A stretch of DNA of 64,000 nt, taken from assembly GCA_017893485.1 (NCBI GenBank), contig CM030360.1, positions 2,076,501-2,140,500 on the forward strand, written 5' to 3'. Every line of letters begins with the position of its first letter. Position 1 is the stretch's first letter. The translations under genes were made by a program, and so were the position numbers. Source of the stretch: Hemerocallis citrina (Eukaryota; Streptophyta; Magnoliopsida; Asparagales; Asphodelaceae). Under the pieces are notes generated by a model that made no database searches, had not been told where the DNA came from, and worked only from the letters and a program-made list of their open reading frames with translations. Below, piece after piece: positions 1 through 9,681 of the stretch.

Positions 1-117
1 GCCGTACGTTTTGGAGATCGAGAGGACAAAACTGAGTCAATCACTATTCGGTCATTGCCGCGCGCGAGCCTAAATTTCGATCCTAAATAATTAGAGCGGC
101 ATTTGCATTCACATGCA

Positions 118-164
118 CATGCATGCATGCAGTACGTCCTACGTACGTTAAATCATCTATAAAA
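118..164 (+). promoter_or_regulatory. Promoter of the root-cap gene
   Basis: A TATA box (TATAAAA, 158-164) lies about 55 bases before the start codon at 219, a normal spacing for a plant gene with a short leader. Upstream, two overlapping CATGCATG motifs (118-129) match the RY element known from plant, often seed-related, promoters. Whether they act here is not shown by the sequence. Confidence 0.6.
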
Positions 165-218
165 GCTAGGCATTTGCAACCCCACATAAACACATCGATC
201 CGTTGAGTTAATTACAAA

Positions 219-1429
219 ATGGCAAAAGTGAGAGTTAGCGCCCTAATTGCTTGTGCTCTTCTGTTAATGCTGGCAGTCGGTGCTTACGGAGCCAAGACTG
301 TGAAGCCACCCAAAGCGCCGAAGACCCCGAAGGTGAAGAATCCGAAGACGGTGAGCTGCCATGGACAAAAGAAGCTGTATCCATATTGTGCAGGTGTCAA
401 ATTCAAGTGCCCTGCGGCTTGCCCTCATTCCTGTAACGTTGACTGCCTACGTTGTCGCCCTGTTTGTCGTATGTTCCCCACCCCCCCTCTATTTTTTTTT
501 TGTTAAATTTCTGATGGACTTGTTTTGCACATTTATTATTACGCGTACCATAGATATCTAAACATTCAAGATTTCGTTTACCCTAAAACAAAATAATACG
601 TACAATGCACATGTATACATGATTAAGTAATAAGTAATTGTGGTTTGTTCGCATGCATGCAGCATGTGACAAACCCGGAGGCGTGTGCCAGGACCCACGT
701 TTCATAGGTGGCGATGGCATCACCTTCTACTTCCATGGCAAGAAAGATCAGGACTTCTGCCTTCTCTCCGACTCTGGCCTCCACATCAACGGTCACTTCA
801 TCGGAAAGCGTGACCCTACAATGACCCGCGACTTCACATGGGTACAATCCGTTGCACTCCTCTTCGGCCATCACCGCTTGCACATCTATGCCCGAAAGAC
901 CTCCACGTGGGACGATGCCATTGACCGCCTAAGCGTTTCCTATGACGGAGATACAATCGACCTCCCAACCGTTGAAGGTGCTACGTGGCAGTCATCTAGT
1001 GACTCATCACCAACCACATCCATTGTCCGGTCAACCGACACCAACGCAGTTACTGTAGAGGTGGAGGGGCAGTTCAAGATCACCGCTACCGTAGTCCCCA
1101 TCACGGAGGAAGAGTCAAGGATTCACAATTACGGTATCACTTCCGGCGACTGTTACGCTCACCTCGAATTAGGGTTCAAGTTCTACTCCCTGACTGATGA
1201 AGTGGATGGTGTGTTAGGGCAGACGTACAAAGAAGGGTATGCTAGTAGGGTGAATGTATCGGCAGCGATGCCAGTTATGGGAGGGGCAACCAAGTTCTTT
1301 TCATCTAATATTTACGCAACCGACTGTTCCGTATCCAAGTTTGGGCAGAGTGGTGGAGTCGGAACCGAGAAGGCTGAGGTCAAGTGTGCAAGTGGGCTAG
1401 CCGGTTCCGGAATTGTGTGCAAGAAATAA
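219..1429 (+). CDS. Root-cap family secreted protein (two exons)
   Basis: Two exons, 219-468 and 663-1429, are joined by a GT-AG intron (469-662; donor GTATGT, acceptor GCATGCAG). Together they encode 338 residues ending in TAA. Residues 1-24 are a signal peptide. A Lys/Pro-rich linker follows, then a cysteine-rich stretch from Cys47 across the exon junction. The second exon carries the root_cap domain, recognisable from CQDPRFIGGDGITFYFHGKK near its start and continuing to the C terminus. The family is plant-specific and described as root-cap or LEA-related; its members are probably secreted or cell-wall associated, with no established enzymatic role. The reading frame is open and the intron has consensus ends, so the gene looks functional. 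Unspliced exon 1 would run into a stop soon after 500, which supports the splice. It is the only convincing host gene in the window. The family assignment is from remembered motifs. Confidence 0.88.
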
Positions 1430-1494
1430 TAGCATGTATATGAACATAACAAGCTTTACATTATATTATGTAATCTAATAAGTGAAATATTCAG

Positions 1495-1500
1495 AATAAA
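1495..1500 (+). terminator. Polyadenylation signal of the root-cap gene
   Basis: AATAAA stands 66 bases after the stop codon, preceded by T/A-rich sequence. This is a plausible near-upstream polyadenylation element for the root-cap transcript. Confidence 0.5.
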
Positions 1501-1613
1501 ATGGTTAACTATGAACAAGAATAAAAGCGGAAACTCTGTGGAGTTTTTGTTTTTGGAATAAACCAGTAGCCACACACATGCATACTTGATCCCGATTATA
1601 TATTAAAGATACA

Positions 1614-2152
1614 CTAGATTTTCCCGTGGGCACGTGCCTACGGCACGTCTTCGGAACGATACAAAATACGAAAAGCCTGTAAACAATAAAACAACAATTA
1701 TGTAGCTCAAGTTTGAATAGTATAACAATAATTAGTTGTAAATAAAAATCCATGTTTCCATTAGTATATGTTGAAAAATAATTATAAATGGGGTTATAAA
1801 ATCTAACTTTTTAGAACTTTAAGTGTGGAGTTGAAGAGATATTTACTATTTTCAATATATCATGTGCAAAAAAAATATTAAAATTCTGAAAATCTAAATT
1901 TCTAAGTAAATATAGAAAGAATGGGAGAGAGAGATAGGGAGAGAGAGAAAGAGAGAAATATGAAAAAGTGAAGAGAGAAGAGAGAGATACTAATAAAGTA
2001 ATAAGTTTTTTAGTTTTGGGGGGAAAATTTGATTTTGGGGTTTGAAATTTTGGAGGAAAAATATGTTTTGTGAGGTTTGATCTAGGCCTTTGATTTTAGG
2101 GAGGATTGATTGTGAGCCACTTGATAGCTTTCTTTGTAATTTATTACATAGA
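1614..2152 (-). mobile_element. Helitron A, small non-autonomous Helitron
   Basis: Read on the minus strand, the element starts with TCTATGTAATAA and ends with CTAG. A 7-bp hairpin (ACGTGCC/GGCACGT with a 3-base loop, 1632-1648) lies 14 bases before that end. It sits between A (1613) and T (2153). The TC start, CTRR end, subterminal hairpin and A/T target without duplication are the Helitron hallmarks. The 539-bp body has a GA-rich tract (1925-1985) and no coding capacity. The same ends occur at 16195-16795 and 21541-28850, so this is one family with at least three copies here. Confidence 0.85.
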
Positions 2153-2186
2153 TTTTTTAATGCAATCAGGAATATATATCAAAAAC

Positions 2187-2204
2187 TATAATACCCTGAA
2201 TTTG

Positions 2205-2266
<62 letters not shown>

Positions 2267-2351
2267 GGCCTTATAGATTGGTAGTGTGTGCCGGTGTGTT
2301 GGTCTATAGAATACTTAAATGGCCCATGAAATAATGTTGATTTGGTGGCTA

Positions 2352-2354
<3 letters not shown>
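2187..2354 (+). mobile_element. TRIM-B, left LTR, 5' part
   Basis: This piece begins TATAATACCCTG, a mutated form of the TGTAATACCCCG start seen at 9652, and ends at the LINE poly(T). It aligns with 39736-39805, which is the matching part of the right LTR (shared text around TTAAATGGCCCATGAAATAA). The rest of this LTR resumes at 9165 after the LINE. A (TA)n microsatellite (2207-2262) has expanded inside it. Confidence 0.75.
2207..2262. repeat. (TA)n microsatellite
   Basis: An uninterrupted AT dinucleotide run of about 56 bases within the TRIM-B LTR. The corresponding place in the other LTR (9673-9681) has only a few AT units, so the run expanded after insertion or is a length artefact. Confidence 0.95.
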
Positions 2355-2394
<40 letters not shown>

Positions 2395-2399
2395 AAAGG

Positions 2400-3906
2400 T
2401 GGAGTATGGCCACCCTATTTTATTAATAAGAGGTTAATAAAACAAACTCAGAGTACTGAGCTAAATATAAGGTCTTACAATCAAAACAAAAGTATATAAA
2501 CTCCACCCCAAATATGGGGATGTGACAAAAGAAGAACAAAATGAGCGCAACATACATGCATCTGAACAAAATACAGCATATCCCCCCAACAAATCCTGGG
2601 GCGGTGGGGATCAATCAACTGTAAAAGAACAAGCTACCAGTTAGTCGATCGTCTGGCCTATCTGGACTTCATCATCATCAAAGTCCTCAACCTGGAATAC
2701 GCTCGCTATCTCCCCTCTGCGACCTGCTGCGGTCACATTTGCCCAAAATAAAATAAAATGCATATTGTGAGTCAAATTACCAGAAATATTATTACAAGTT
2801 CTGCAAAAATAAAGATTATTCTTGACTAGCCATAGAACCCAGGTCGTTGCGGCGATAGCGATATACCACGCTTCTCATATAGTTCTTCTTTCAGTAGCGA
2901 ATTTTGAACCTACCCACAGATCCTCGTACACAGTAGGGTACTGATTCGTCCCCAGGGCGGTGAGTACCTCAATGAGTACCGCTTTGCTTCTAGGGCACTG
3001 TAGAAAAAGATGGCTCTAGTCTCTGGGGCAGCGTGACAGAACCCACAACAAGAATCCACGTCCAGTTGGCATTTAGTGAGGTTTTTTCTAGTCAAAATCG
3101 CATCGTTCAGCACCAGCCATAAGAAAACTTTGATTTTCAGCAGGGCTTTCGTCCTCCATATGATCATGAACACTTTGGGGTACATTTCCTAAAGTGAATT
3201 TGGTTATACAGGGAGTGCACGGTGAGCGTGCCGTTCTTTTTCAGTCCCCAAGATTTCCTGTCTGGACCCTGAGAGCAACTAATTCCAGCATTGGTTATGT
3301 AGGTCTGAAGTTCCTTGAGTCTAAGCTGAGAGTCCGGGTCCAACGATTGTTTAAAGGTTGGTTTCCAGGTGTCTCTTGTCCAGGTTGCGGCCACCGTGCA
3401 GTGTGGTTGAGACGCATGATCATATAGATCAGAAAACATAGCTCGAAGTGTGTGATCACCACATCGCTTATTCCACCAGAATCTGGTGAGTCTGCCATTA
3501 CCGATAACTGATGTCACACCGCTAATGAAGAGATCGTAGGCCATAGCTATGCCTCTTCAGAACCAGGAGACACGTGGGCCTACCCTGAACTCCAAATTTC
3601 TTATTCCATTCCCATGAAGATATCCCTGAACAAAATCTCGCCACCCTTATCCATTGGGATGGAATACTTTCCATCACCATTTATCCAATAGGACAAGATT
3701 CATATCTCGAAAATCAATAATACCTAGTCCTCCGTGTATCTTTTTCATGCATGCTTTCTCCCATCTGATAAGGTGGTAGCCGCCTCTATCCAGGTCTGTC
3801 TCTTTCCACAAAAACTATTTTCGAGTCCGGTCAATTCTCTGAATCACCCATCGTGGCATTTCAAAGAAGGCCAGATAATAGGTTGGAAGATTTGAGAGGA
3901 CTGCAT
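2400..3906 (-). pseudogene. LINE-1 ORF2, C-terminal and zf-RVT part
   Basis: Minus-strand frames between 3906 and 2910 read as the end of a plant LINE ORF2. They include a segment around 3544-3164 with a W-W-N-K pattern and a zf-RVT stretch near 3180-2910 (IWRTKALLKIKVFLWLVLN, then a CGFCHAAPETR-like knuckle). Several stop codons and frame changes are present. The stretch 2400-2900 is the 3' untranslated part before the poly(A) tail. Confidence 0.75.
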
Positions 3907-4231
3907 TAATAAGCGTGACTCTCCCTCCCAATGATAGCGCTTTATCTTTCCACCCTGCTAGACGGTTCTCAACCCGGTCAATGATGGGTAGCCAATCGAC
4001 CTTTTTGAGTTTCCCGGATCATAGTGGCAACCCTAGGTACTGAATGGAAAAACTCTTGGTGGAACAATTGAGAATCGTGGCATGTTCGAGTGCCTTCTCT
4101 GTAGTTATGGCAATAGGGATGAGAGCACTATTATGGAAGTTAACCTTGAGGCCAGACCAAGCCTCAAAACTACATAGTATTCCTTTGAAGACGGTTGTTT
4201 CTCCAAGATTGCCATTTCCAAATAGGAGAGT
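3907..4231. repeat. Duplicated LINE segment, copy 1
   Basis: These 325 bases are nearly identical to 6441-6765. Both copies begin TAATAAGCGTGACTC and run straight into the same TGTAATACCCCG LTR start. Each carries the minus-strand RT region with the LRPGKLKKVDWLPIIDRVENR-type motif. This copy is contiguous with the LINE 3' part on its left. Confidence 0.9.
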
Positions 4232-4349
4232 TGTAATACCCCGTAATTTGTGAATAGTATAATAAATAAATAAATATATGGTTGGTTGTATATGTTATTG
4301 GATTGTTAAAATGGTTTGATTTGGAATCGATTGGATATTAAAATCCGGT
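4232..4349 (+). mobile_element. Truncated TRIM-A LTR (first 118 bases)
   Basis: The sequence from TGTAATACCCCG to AAATCCGGT matches the first 118 bases of the TRIM-A LTR at 6766. It then stops abruptly at CACTA-1 sequence. It is part of the duplicated block and not an independent insertion. Confidence 0.85.
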
Positions 4350-6440
4350 GTTTTTTTGTACATTTACCGGCGTTTATAAACGCCGCTGTAGATACCACCG
4401 GCGTTTTATAAATCGCCAGTGCAAGTGTCGCTGAATCGCGCGTCGCTGTAGGTTAGGGACATTCACCGGCATTTTTTACGACTGCCGGTGTAGGTTAAAA
4501 CTACACCGGCGGTCGCAAAAACGTCGGGGAATGTGTGTTTTCGTTTGGTAGTGCTGTTTTTGGTCATTACCTACACCGACGTTCTTATACCGCCGGTAAA
4601 GGCTGTCATTTTTTTTGCTGAAAGCTACACCGGCGCTTGTAAAAACGCCGGTGTAGCTATATTTTTTTAAAAAAAAATTCTTCATCCCAACTAAATCCAG
4701 CATCTTTACCAGTAAAAGAAAATGAAAATTTCCAGTATCTAAGCATGTTTGTCTATTAATTCTTCATCCCAACTAAATCATGATGTTTCCGGCTCAAAGA
4801 GAAACTTGCACACAGGTTTGTTCAGCCCAATTCTTGTACAGATTTGGATTTTGGTATACAGCATCCTTAGATGACAGTTAACCCATTTTGGTAAAAAAAG
4901 CATGCTAAGATGACAATCAGATGGCTAATATCCAGCATCTTTAACAGTAAATTGTAGAACCAATTGTTCAGATGCATGAATTCAGCATCTTTGACAGTAA
5001 AAGAAAATGAAAATTTCCAGTATCTAAGCATATATGTTTCTCCATTAATTCATCATCCCAACTAAATCATGATGTTTGTGGCTCCAAAAGAAACCCGCAC
5101 AAGGTTTGTTCAGCCCAATTCTTGTACAGATTTGGAGGATTTTGGTATACAGCCAGCATCCTTAGCTGACAGTCAACCCATTTTGGTAAAAAATCATGCT
5201 AAGATGACAATCAGATGCATGTGATCAGTTTCTTTGACAGTAAAAGAAAATGAAAATTTCCAGTATTTAAGCATATATGTTTCTCCATTAATTCATCATC
5301 CCAACTAAATCATGATGTTTGTGGCTCCAAAAGAAACCTGCACAAGGTTTGTTCAGCCCAATTCTTGTACAGATTTGGAGGATTTTGGTATACAACCAGC
5401 ATCCTTAGTTGACAGTCAACCCATTTTGGTAAAAAATCATGCTGAGATGACAATCAGATGCATGAATTCAGTTTCTTTAACAGTAAAAGGAAATGAAAAT
5501 TTCTAGTATCTAAGCATATATGTTTCTCTATTAATTCTTCATCCCAACTAAATCATGATATTTGTGGCTCCAAAATAAACTTGCACAAGGTTTGTTCTGC
5601 CCAATTCTTGTACAGATTTGGAGGATTTTGGTATACATACAACATACTTAGTTGACAGTGAACCCATTTTGGTAAAAAAATCATGCTAAGATGCCAATCA
5701 GATGCATGAATTCAGCATCTTTAACAGTAAATTGTTCCATGGTCATACCTAGTAATACCAATCTCAAGAACCAATCTCAAGTAGCAAGCTAAATTAGAGA
5801 GTTGGGAAAAATTGTAGAACCAATCTCAAGAACATACCAACTACATCATCCTAGGGTTTGTGTAGAAATTTCAGAAACAAAAATTTTAAAAATAAAACGA
5901 TTCAGAAATTTTAAGAACAAACCTAGAGTTTGTGTCAATTGAAGGAGCGACGGCAGGGGAGGGGGGCGACGAGGGGGGAAAGGGCGACGGCGGGAGAGGG
6001 GGCGGCGATGGTGGAAGGGTGGTGACGATGCGAGTGAGAGAGAGAGAGGGTTGGGGAGGCTTGCAGCGACGACGGGAGTGAGAGAGTGGACGACGGAGGA
6101 CGATGGAGCACGGGGACGACGACGGAGGCCACAGCAATGGCGGCCACGGCAGAGGCGGGAGAGCGCGAGGGAGAGGGGAAAAAAAATTGGGTTTTTTTTT
6201 TGAATGGTATAGGGTTTGGGGGAAATTTATTCCAAACCCTATACCGGCGTTTGTAGTTAAATGCCGGTGAATATGGCCTTCACCGGCGTTTTAATATAAA
6301 ACGCCGGTGAATACCATAATTCCCCGGCATTTTATAGAGGCCGACGGCGTATAACCATCCAATTTGACGCTCCATTCCTGGTCTCTTCCTACCCCGGTGT
6401 TTCTGGCAAAACGCCGGGGAATCCATTGTGTGTTGTAGTG
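4350..6440. mobile_element. CACTA-1, non-autonomous CACTA element, left end missing
   Basis: The right end reads GTTGTAGTG, the inverse of CACTACAAC, and is identical to the right end of CACTA-2 at 17241. It is followed by TAA, which matches the TAA of the undisturbed target in copy 1 (3907-3909), so the target duplication was probably TAA. The left end with CACTA is absent: the element begins mid-sequence beside an LTR fragment. Both flanks carry subterminal inverted motifs of the CACCGGCGTTTT type (for example 4623-4658 and 6281-6309). No transposase is recognisable. A CT/GA-rich block (5900-6180) resembles a captured 5' leader on the minus strand. Confidence 0.75.
4680..5740. repeat. Tandem repeats of about 243 bp in CACTA-1
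   Basis: The block containing ACAGTAAAAGAAAATG recurs at about 4705, 4989, 5232, 5475 and (partly) 5718. The spacing is 243 bases except for the first interval, which holds an extra 41 bases. The copies are close to identical, so the array formed recently by local duplication. No coding sequence is evident. Confidence 0.85.
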
Positions 6441-6765
6441 TAATAAGCGTGACTCTCCCTCCCAATGATAGGGCTTTACCTTTCCACCCTGCTAGGCGGT
6501 TCTCAACCCGGTCAATGATGGGTAGCCAATCGACCTTTTTGAGTTTCCCGGGTCTTAGTGGCAACCCCGAGTACTGAATGGAAAAACTCTCGGTAGAACA
6601 ATTGAGAATCGTGGCATGTTTGAGTGCCTTCTCTGTAGTTATGGCAATAGGGATGAGAGCACTATTATGGAAGTTAACCTTGAGGCCAGACCAAGCCTCA
6701 AAACTACATAGTATTCCTTTGAAGACGGTTGTTTCTCCGAGGTTGCCATTTCCCAATAGGAGAGT
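6441..6765 (-). pseudogene. LINE-1 RT segment, duplication copy 2
   Basis: On the minus strand this encodes the RT region just after the YVDD motif. It begins LLLGNGNLGE beside TRIM-A and continues to GLPLRPGK and the LAGWKGKALSLGGRVTLI motif. It joins in sense with the segment at 8062 once TRIM-A and one AGAGT are removed. It duplicates 3907-4231. Confidence 0.85.
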
Positions 6766-7289
6766 TGTAATACCCCGTAATTTGTGAATAGTATAATAAA
6801 TAAATATATATATGGTTGGTTGTATATGTTATTGGATTGTTAAAATGGTTTGATTTGGAATTGATTCGATATAAAAATTCGGTTATGAAAGAGTAGATGT
6901 GCTGTTGTATGTTTGGATTGTATGCTGTTGTATGTTTGGGATTTGTTGAGATTGGGTATTATGGGCCCGGTTGGTTGAGAATATGTTAATTGGTTTGGAT
7001 TTGGTATTAATACTCACGGTTTGAATTTGAGAATGGAATTTGGATTTATATATGGTGACGTGTACGTGAGGTACACGGGATTGTGAAAGGATATTTGGGA
7101 ATAATAGTTCCATACTGGAAATATACAAAAAATAGTTTGAGTATAAATATAATTGCCTATGATCAAGAGTCACCTAATTGGTTAACCACATTTTGAGAGG
7201 CAGCCTGTGGTGAGCAGTTGTACTACATAGTATCTAATTTGTCTTATAAAAATAATAAAATTATCTGAGTATTGGGGCGGGGCGTTACA
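6766..7289 (+). repeat. TRIM-A left LTR
   Basis: This LTR runs from TGTAATACCCCG to GGGGCGTTACA, 524 bp, the same length as its partner. Confidence 0.93.
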
Positions 7290-7291
7290 AA

Positions 7292-7304
7292 TGGTATCAG
7301 AGCC
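7292..7304 (+). promoter_or_regulatory. tRNA-iMet primer-binding site of TRIM-A
   Basis: TGGTATCAGAGCC lies two bases after the LTR end. It is the standard complement of the 3' end of plant initiator methionine tRNA, where minus-strand DNA synthesis starts. Confidence 0.92.
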
Positions 7305-7532
7305 GACTTTCGACACCGGGTGTAGAAGAGGATCTCAGTATGATCTGCGGTGTGAGATAGTCCCCGGAATTATCGAGATGTGAGTGAAATAATCTTCGGA
7401 ATTACCTACGGTGTGGGACTAGTCTCCGGAATTATCGGGATCGAGGACGATGCTACATCGGCTAGAAAGATGGATCCTACACTAGATGTGTCCCGTACTC
7501 AGCGAGGACGCTGATTTCTAAGATGGGGTGTA

Positions 7533-8056
7533 TGTAATACCCCGCAATTTGTGAATAGTATAATAAATAAATATATATATGGTTGGTTGTATATGTTATT
7601 GGATTGTTAAAATGGTTTGATTTGGAATTGATTGGATATAAAAATCCGGTTATGAAAGAGTAGATGTGCTGTTGTATGTTTGGATTGTATGCTGTTGTAT
7701 GTTTGGGATTTGTTGAGATTGGGTATTATGGGCCCGGTTGGTTGAGAATATGTTAATTGGTTTGGATTTGGTATTAATACTCACGGTTTGAATTTGAGAA
7801 TGGAATTTGGATATATATATGGTGACGTGTACGTGAGGTACACGGGATTGTGAAAGGATATTTGGGAATAATAGTCCCATATTGGAAATATACAAAAAAT
7901 AGTTTGAGTATAAATATAATTGCCTATGATCAAGAGTCACCTAATTGGTTAAACACCTTTTGAGAGGCAGCCTGTGGTGGGAAGTTGTACTACATAGTAT
8001 CTAATTTGTCTTATAAAAATAATAAAATTGTCTGAGTATTGGGGCGGGGCGTTACA
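7533..8056 (+). repeat. TRIM-A right LTR
   Basis: This 524-bp direct repeat of 6766-7289 is preceded by the purine-rich AAGATGGGGTGTA and followed by the duplicated target AGAGT. Confidence 0.93.
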
Positions 8057-8061
8057 AGAGT

Positions 8062-9014
8062 ATCATCTACATATTGGAGGATTGAGAAACCTTAATTAGC
8101 GATTGACTCCCATGGTCACCAATGCGATCCAACTTGCTCTACTACAGTTAGCCATCATGGACCGAAGTACATCTGCCACAATGGTGAGGGGGGGGGGGGG
8201 GAGAGCTGATCTCATTGTCTGAGGCCCCGTTTGTAAGAAAATGGGCGGCCCGATACCCCATTAACCAAGATTGCAGTTCTTCTGGACGTAAGACATGTGT
8301 AGATCCATCTGATCCATCTATCCTCAAAACCTCTTCCATCCAGCGCTTCCAGAAGACAGTCTTATTCAACCGAATCATAAGCTTTCTCGAAATCCAGCTT
8401 CAGGAAGTAGCTTTTAGCATTTGACGTGTGGCAATGGTGTATAGTTTCTTCAACCATGGTTATACTGTCCTGAATACATCGTCCTTTAATGAACCCCGTC
8501 TGATCGTGACTAATGAGACCATCCATCACCTTTCCCAGTCTATTAGCGAGTGTCTTGGTAATAATCTTGACAGAGCAGTTAAGGAGACTGATAGGGTGGA
8601 AGTCTCCTACCCACCGGGAGTCTTCTTTCTTAGGGATCAGCACAACCTTCGCAAAATTAAGTCTGCCTAATTTGAGCTTTTGGTAGTAGAAATCAGCGAA
8701 CACCTTCAGCAAATCGTCTTTGATTTCTTCCCAGAATGTCTGATAGAAGAGCAATGGGAAACCATCTAGACCTAGGGCTTTATCATTTCCAAGTTGCTGG
8801 ACTGCCTCCCAGACTTCGTTCTCCATGAAGGGTGCTTCTAGGGATCGCCTCATAAGGTCGGGGTTGCCCGTCGGGGCCTACCAGAACTCGTGGTGGAGAG
8901 GGACTCTCAAGACCACTTTGCGTCCAAAGAGGAGCTTGAAATGGGATTGGAATGCCATTCTGATATCCTCATCACCTTGGATCATTCCAGAGTCCAAGTG
9001 GATCGAGTGAATGA
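8062..9014 (-). pseudogene. LINE-1 ORF2, reverse transcriptase N-terminal half
   Basis: On the minus strand the frame opens near 9014 with sequence typical of the region between endonuclease and RT (NLIHSIHLDSGMIQGDEDIR). It continues through RT block motifs: DKALGLDGFPLLFYQTFW, PISLLNCSVKIITKTLANRL, QTGFIKGR and KLDFEKAYDSVE (8362-8853). It ends in QYVDDT at 8062, where TRIM-A interrupts it. A G homopolymer (about 8188-8201) and frame changes spoil the part between 8150 and 8360. Inactive. Confidence 0.85.
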
Positions 9015-9188
9015 GGTTAGATCTACGCCTGACACTGGATACTGGCCCATAACAAACTAGCCACCAATTTTTCTGGCGCTCGGTTAGATCTACGCCTGAC
9101 ACTGGTTACTGGCCCATAACAAACTAGCCACCAATTTTTCTGGCGCTCCCGAGCGCCAGAAAAATTGGTGGCTAGTTTGTTATGGGCC
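9015..9188. repeat. 67-bp tandem duplication plus 38-bp perfect palindrome at the LINE-1 5' junction
   Basis: A 67-base unit (9015-9081, starting GGTTAGATCTACGCC and ending CTGGCGCTC) is repeated at 9082-9148 with one visible difference. Its last 38 bases (9111-9148) form a perfect inverted repeat with 9151-9188 around the spacer CC. The right arm is genuine TRIM-B LTR sequence plus a 14-base lead-in, so target DNA was copied backwards onto the LINE 5' end, twice. Confidence 0.9.
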
Positions 9189-9464
9189 TGGAATTGTGCT
9201 TTGGTGTGTGCATGAATAATGTGTGTCATGCACGTGCTTGTATGTGAGTGTGTACGTAGGCTTTGAATAAGTTGGTTTGGGGATTTAGAAAAAATTTCAT
9301 ATCGGTTAGGTGTTAAGGATGTGTGATTTTATATAATATTAGCCAATGATCAAAGGTTACCAACTAACTATAGCACCTTTTGTGAGGCAGTGCATGTAGT
9401 GGGCTGTGTATTAGATTTTGTTTTCGCGTGCGTGGGCACACTGAGCCAGTCTCGGGGCGTTACA
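9165..9464 (+). mobile_element. TRIM-B, left LTR, 3' part
   Basis: The sequence resumes at the duplicated target TTGGTGGCTAG and runs to CGGGGCGTTACA. It aligns with 39792-40050 in the right LTR (TGTGTGTCATGCACGTGCTT shared). Together with 2187-2354 it makes an LTR of about 460 bp. Confidence 0.8.
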
Positions 9465-9651
9465 AATGGTATCAGAGTCGACTTTCGACACCGACTATGA
9501 GTAGGAGTGGATCAGTTGTACGCCTAAGATGGAGCTGGAACAATACTCTAGCAGAATCAGGGTACTTCTCTCCATATTAGTTAGAAAGGCGATCCTGTGC
9601 TAGATTGCATGTCCCGAACTTAGCGAGGACGTTAAGATGGGGGGGAGGGTA
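9465..9651 (+). mobile_element. TRIM-B internal region with primer-binding site
   Basis: TGGTATCAGAGT (9467-9478) is a one-base variant of the iMet-tRNA primer-binding site. The remaining ~180 bases carry no gene. They end in a polypurine tract (AAGATGGGGGGGAGGG) immediately before the right LTR. The internal text resembles that of TRIM-A (GACTTTCGACACCG, GCGAGGACG), so the two are related families. Confidence 0.8.
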
Positions 9652-9681
9652 TGTAATACCCCGTATTTAGAGTATATATAT
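9652..9681 (+). mobile_element. TRIM-B, right LTR, first 30 bases
   Basis: TGTAATACCCCGTATTTAG starts the right LTR, which is cut after AGTATATATAT by the large gypsy element. The rest is at 39736-40050. Confidence 0.75.

Larger units (their letters stand above)
6766..8056 (+). mobile_element. TRIM-A, complete miniature LTR retrotransposon
   Basis: Two 524-bp direct repeats (6766-7289 and 7533-8056) start TGTAATACC and end GCGTTACA. They flank only 243 bp of internal sequence. The primer-binding site TGGTATCAGAGCC follows the left LTR at 7292, complementary to initiator-Met tRNA. A G-rich tract precedes the right LTR. AGAGT occurs immediately on both sides (6761-6765, 8057-8061), a perfect 5-bp target duplication. 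The LTRs differ at roughly a dozen positions by eye (about 2%), so insertion was fairly recent. There is no coding capacity, which fits terminal-repeat retrotransposons in miniature, mobilised by other elements. It landed within the YVDD catalytic motif of the LINE-1 RT on the other strand. Confidence 0.93.
2353..9164 (-). mobile_element. LINE-1, L1-type retrotransposon, 5' truncated and multiply interrupted
   Basis: On the minus strand the element ends in a poly(A) tail (36 T on the plus strand, 2355-2390). The direct repeat TTGGTGGCTAG is found at 2342-2352 and 9165-9175, an 11-bp target duplication within the TRIM-B LTR. The coding order on the minus strand is reverse transcriptase (9014 to 8062, then 6765 to 6441), the C-terminal region, and a zinc-knuckle (zf-RVT) region (about 3550 to 2910). 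The endonuclease domain is missing, so the copy is 5' truncated near 9014. It is broken by TRIM-A, by a CACTA fragment with a duplication, and by many stops. The plant L1-type assignment follows from the RT and zf-RVT motifs. Confidence 0.85.

Noticed and set aside
6883..7173. Minus-strand 96-codon frame, repeated at 7650-7940
   Set aside because: Both lie at the same place in the two LTRs of TRIM-A; the repetition reflects the LTR pair and no protein feature is seen.
7292..7304. tRNA gene suggested by TGGTATCAGAGCC
   Set aside because: It is only the complement of a tRNA 3' end directly after an LTR, which is a primer-binding site; no cloverleaf surrounds it.
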